Shown: positions 50,454 through 51,684 of the stretch, piece after piece
Numbering within the stretch: position 1 is the first letter of the stretch
Layout: the number at the start of each line of letters is the position of its first letter
Assembly: GCF_000260415.1 (NCBI RefSeq)
Contig: NZ_BACP01000069.1
Location: forward strand, 1 to 51,684
Source of the DNA: Liquorilactobacillus mali KCTC 3596 = DSM 20444
GTDB taxonomy: Bacteria; Bacillota; Bacilli; Lactobacillales; Lactobacillaceae
Direction: 5' to 3'
DNA length: 51,684 bases
The notes under the pieces: generated by a model
Databases searched by the model: none
Told to the model about the DNA's origin: nothing
Seen by the model: the letters and a program-made list of their open reading frames with translations, nothing else
Program-made: the position numbers and the translations under genes

Positions 50454-50775
50454 ATGATTAAGACAAGACCACCATTTAAGGAAGCAGCGTTAACCGCCTT
50501 ACGAACCGTCATCGACCCCCGAACTTGGCGTTAACATCGTCGACCTGGGGTTAATTTACGACATTGCTTATGACGCCGACCTTCAACTGTGCACCGTCAC
50601 GATGACGCTCACCATTATGGGCTGCCCATTGACGGGCTATCTGGACGACCACATCAAGGCAGCACTAAGCGCGTTGAATGATGCTGACCAGGTGCTCATT
50701 AATCTTGTCTGGGAACCCGCATGGTCAGTCGCTAAGATGTCACAGGCTGCCAAGCTAGAACTCGGTTTACAATGA
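50454..50775 (+). pseudogene. MIP18/DUF59-type iron-sulfur assembly protein, frameshifted
   Basis: The first frame reads MIKTRPPFKEAALTALRTVI-DP and then stops. The second frame continues ELGVNIVDLGLIYDIAYD, VTMTLTIMGCPLTGYLDD and VNLVWEP-like NLVWEPAWS, which is the MIP18 family (metal-sulfur cluster carrier with the conserved GCP motif). A run of five C at 50516-50520 in place of four causes the shift. The ATG follows AAGGAGG. In this position it would help mature the iron-sulfur dehydratase encoded just before. It may be a sequencing error or a true mutation. Confidence 0.75.
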
Positions 50776-50929
50776 CATGTCTACTCTGAGGACCGATTGG
50801 CTAGTCGAACATTCAGATATGACCAAACTACTGGTAAGTATCTCAATTGTGATTGATATCGCACAGCTTGACCGAGCCAGTTCAGACTAGCGTGCCTCAG
50901 CTGAAGTTAATTGAAAGGCGGTTTTACGT

Positions 50930-51684
50930 ATGTCACATTTGAATCCAGTCAACTATCGAAAACTCATTTGGCCGCTCAGTTGTGGCCTGATACTTTGGCT
51001 GGCTGCCCCTCTGCGTCCAAGTGATTTGAGTTTGCTCGGATGGCAAATGTTGGCAATCTTTGTCAGTACGATCATCGGGTGTATTACCCAGCCGTTGCCC
51101 ATCGCTGGGGTGGCAATCATCGGCTTGACCTGTTGTGTGCTATTAGGCGTCACGCCGATTGATACCGCGATTGCAGGATTTGGTGATAGTACGGTCTGGA
51201 TGATCGCGATGGCCTACTTTTTATCTTGCGGTTTTGTCAAAACGGGTCTGGGTCGGCGAGTCGCGTTAGTGTTCGTCAAATGCTTCGGCAAACGAACACT
51301 CGGACTGGCCTACGCACTAATTGGTGTGGACTTAGTCACGAGTCCCGCGACACCGAGTAACACGGCGCGTGCTGGTGGCATCGTCTTTCCGATTATCGAA
51401 TCGCTAGCCAAAGCGTACGGTTCCGACCCGCAAGAAGGGACCCAGCGCAAAATCGGCGCGTTTCTCATGATGACCGCCTTTCATGGCAACATCGCAACCA
51501 GCGGTCTATTCATGACAGCCATGGCGCCCAACCTAGTCGCAGTTGCTTTAGCGGCCGCTCTGCACGTTCATATTACTTGGACTGGCTGGCTGCTGGCCGC
51601 CCTGCTGCCCGGTCTCATCAGTCTGATTTGTGTGCCTGCTATCATTTACAAACTTTATCCACCTGAAATCAAAGATACGCCGAA
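50930..51684 (+). CDS. DASS-family dicarboxylate/tartrate transporter, cut by the window end
   Basis: The first 251 residues of a membrane transporter of the divalent anion:sodium symporter family (CitT/TtdT-like). The open frame runs past 51684. Helices: IWPLSCGLILWLAAPL, MLAIFVSTIIGCITQPLPIAGVAIIGL and MIAMAYFLSCGFVKTGLG. The family signature region is DLVTSPATPSNTARAGGIVFPI. The ATG at 50930 follows GAAAGGCGG. Its place behind ttdAB points to tartrate uptake or tartrate/succinate exchange. The C-terminal half is outside the window. Confidence 0.85.
   Translation, partial: MSHLNPVNYRKLIWPLSCGLILWLAAPLRPSDLSLLGWQMLAIFVSTIIGCITQPLPIAGVAIIGLTCCVLLGVTPIDTAIAGFGDSTVWMIAMAYFLSCGFVKTGLGRRVALVFVKCFGKRTLGLAYALIGVDLVTSPATPSNTARAGGIVFPIIESLAKAYGSDPQEGTQRKIGAFLMMTAFHGNIATSGLFMTAMAPNLVAVALAAALHVHITWTGWLLAALLPGLISLICVPAIIYKLYPPEIKDTP

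Noticed and set aside
1-51684. tRNA or rRNA genes
   Set aside because: No cloverleaf with a T-loop GTTCRA pattern or rRNA core sequence was noticed; a tRNAscan-SE run would settle this.

Overview
The window looks like a large mosaic plasmid, or a plasmid-derived island, of a Lactobacillaceae bacterium. This rests on low to moderate GC, strong AGGAGG-type ribosome sites, malolactic enzyme, the Asp23/AmaP alkaline-shock operon, manganese catalase, a DUF536 plasmid protein, an ISLpl1-like IS30 element, and a tartrate dehydratase cluster like those of the Lactiplantibacillus plantarum group. Species cannot be fixed from the sequence alone. At least eight insertion sequences (IS256, ISL3 x2, IS3 x2, IS30 plus a remnant, IS5 x2) separate blocks of clearly different base composition, so the DNA was assembled stepwise.

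Layout. 1-4,463: frameshifted IS256 element, a family 4 glycosyltransferase and an intact ISL3 element that truncates an AP2-type gene. 4,464-9,070: plasmid maintenance. Here lie an unannotated 41-residue Hol-Tox type I toxin with a convergent antisense RNA, an ArsC-type reductase, ParA and a small partner protein, an array of parS-like repeats, a short minus-strand RNA, and about 1 kb of gene-free but strongly structured DNA ending in a good terminator. That last stretch is the best candidate for an unusual system, a giant structured RNA of the GOLLD/ROOL kind. 9,071-13,011: CorA-like transporter, second glycosyltransferase, short-chain dehydrogenase and a KGG-repeat stress protein. 13,400-22,150: a mobile defence module with serine resolvase, plasmid ORFs including DUF536, type III restriction-modification (mod, res), an abortive-infection gene split by a frameshift, MazEF, a short tyrosine recombinase and a probable oriT.

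22,348-31,500: IS3 element, malolactic enzyme and malate permease, IS30 element, Asp23/AmaP envelope-stress operon and an iron-dependent alcohol dehydrogenase. 31,600-38,600: a degenerate iteron region, a GC-richer block with a multicopper oxidase and an MFS exporter, a frameshifted ISL3 element, manganese catalase and a dehydrogenase pseudogene. 38,700-42,260: remains of a umuC-orf-yolD translesion operon, whose middle gene is split by an IS5 element with a clean 3-bp target duplication, then a TetR/TauE pair. 42,500-46,924: toxin-antitoxin remnant, a second serine recombinase, IS3, IS30 remnant and IS5. 46,986-51,684: a PUA/EVE-like protein, then a GC-rich block with an AraC regulator, tartrate dehydratase subunits, a frameshifted MIP18-type gene and the start of a DASS dicarboxylate transporter.

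The cargo combines organic-acid use (malate, tartrate), redox and metal stress defence, envelope stress and phage defence, held by partition and toxin-antitoxin systems. Many genes are broken by single-base changes in homopolymers; some of these could be sequencing errors, and resequencing would decide.
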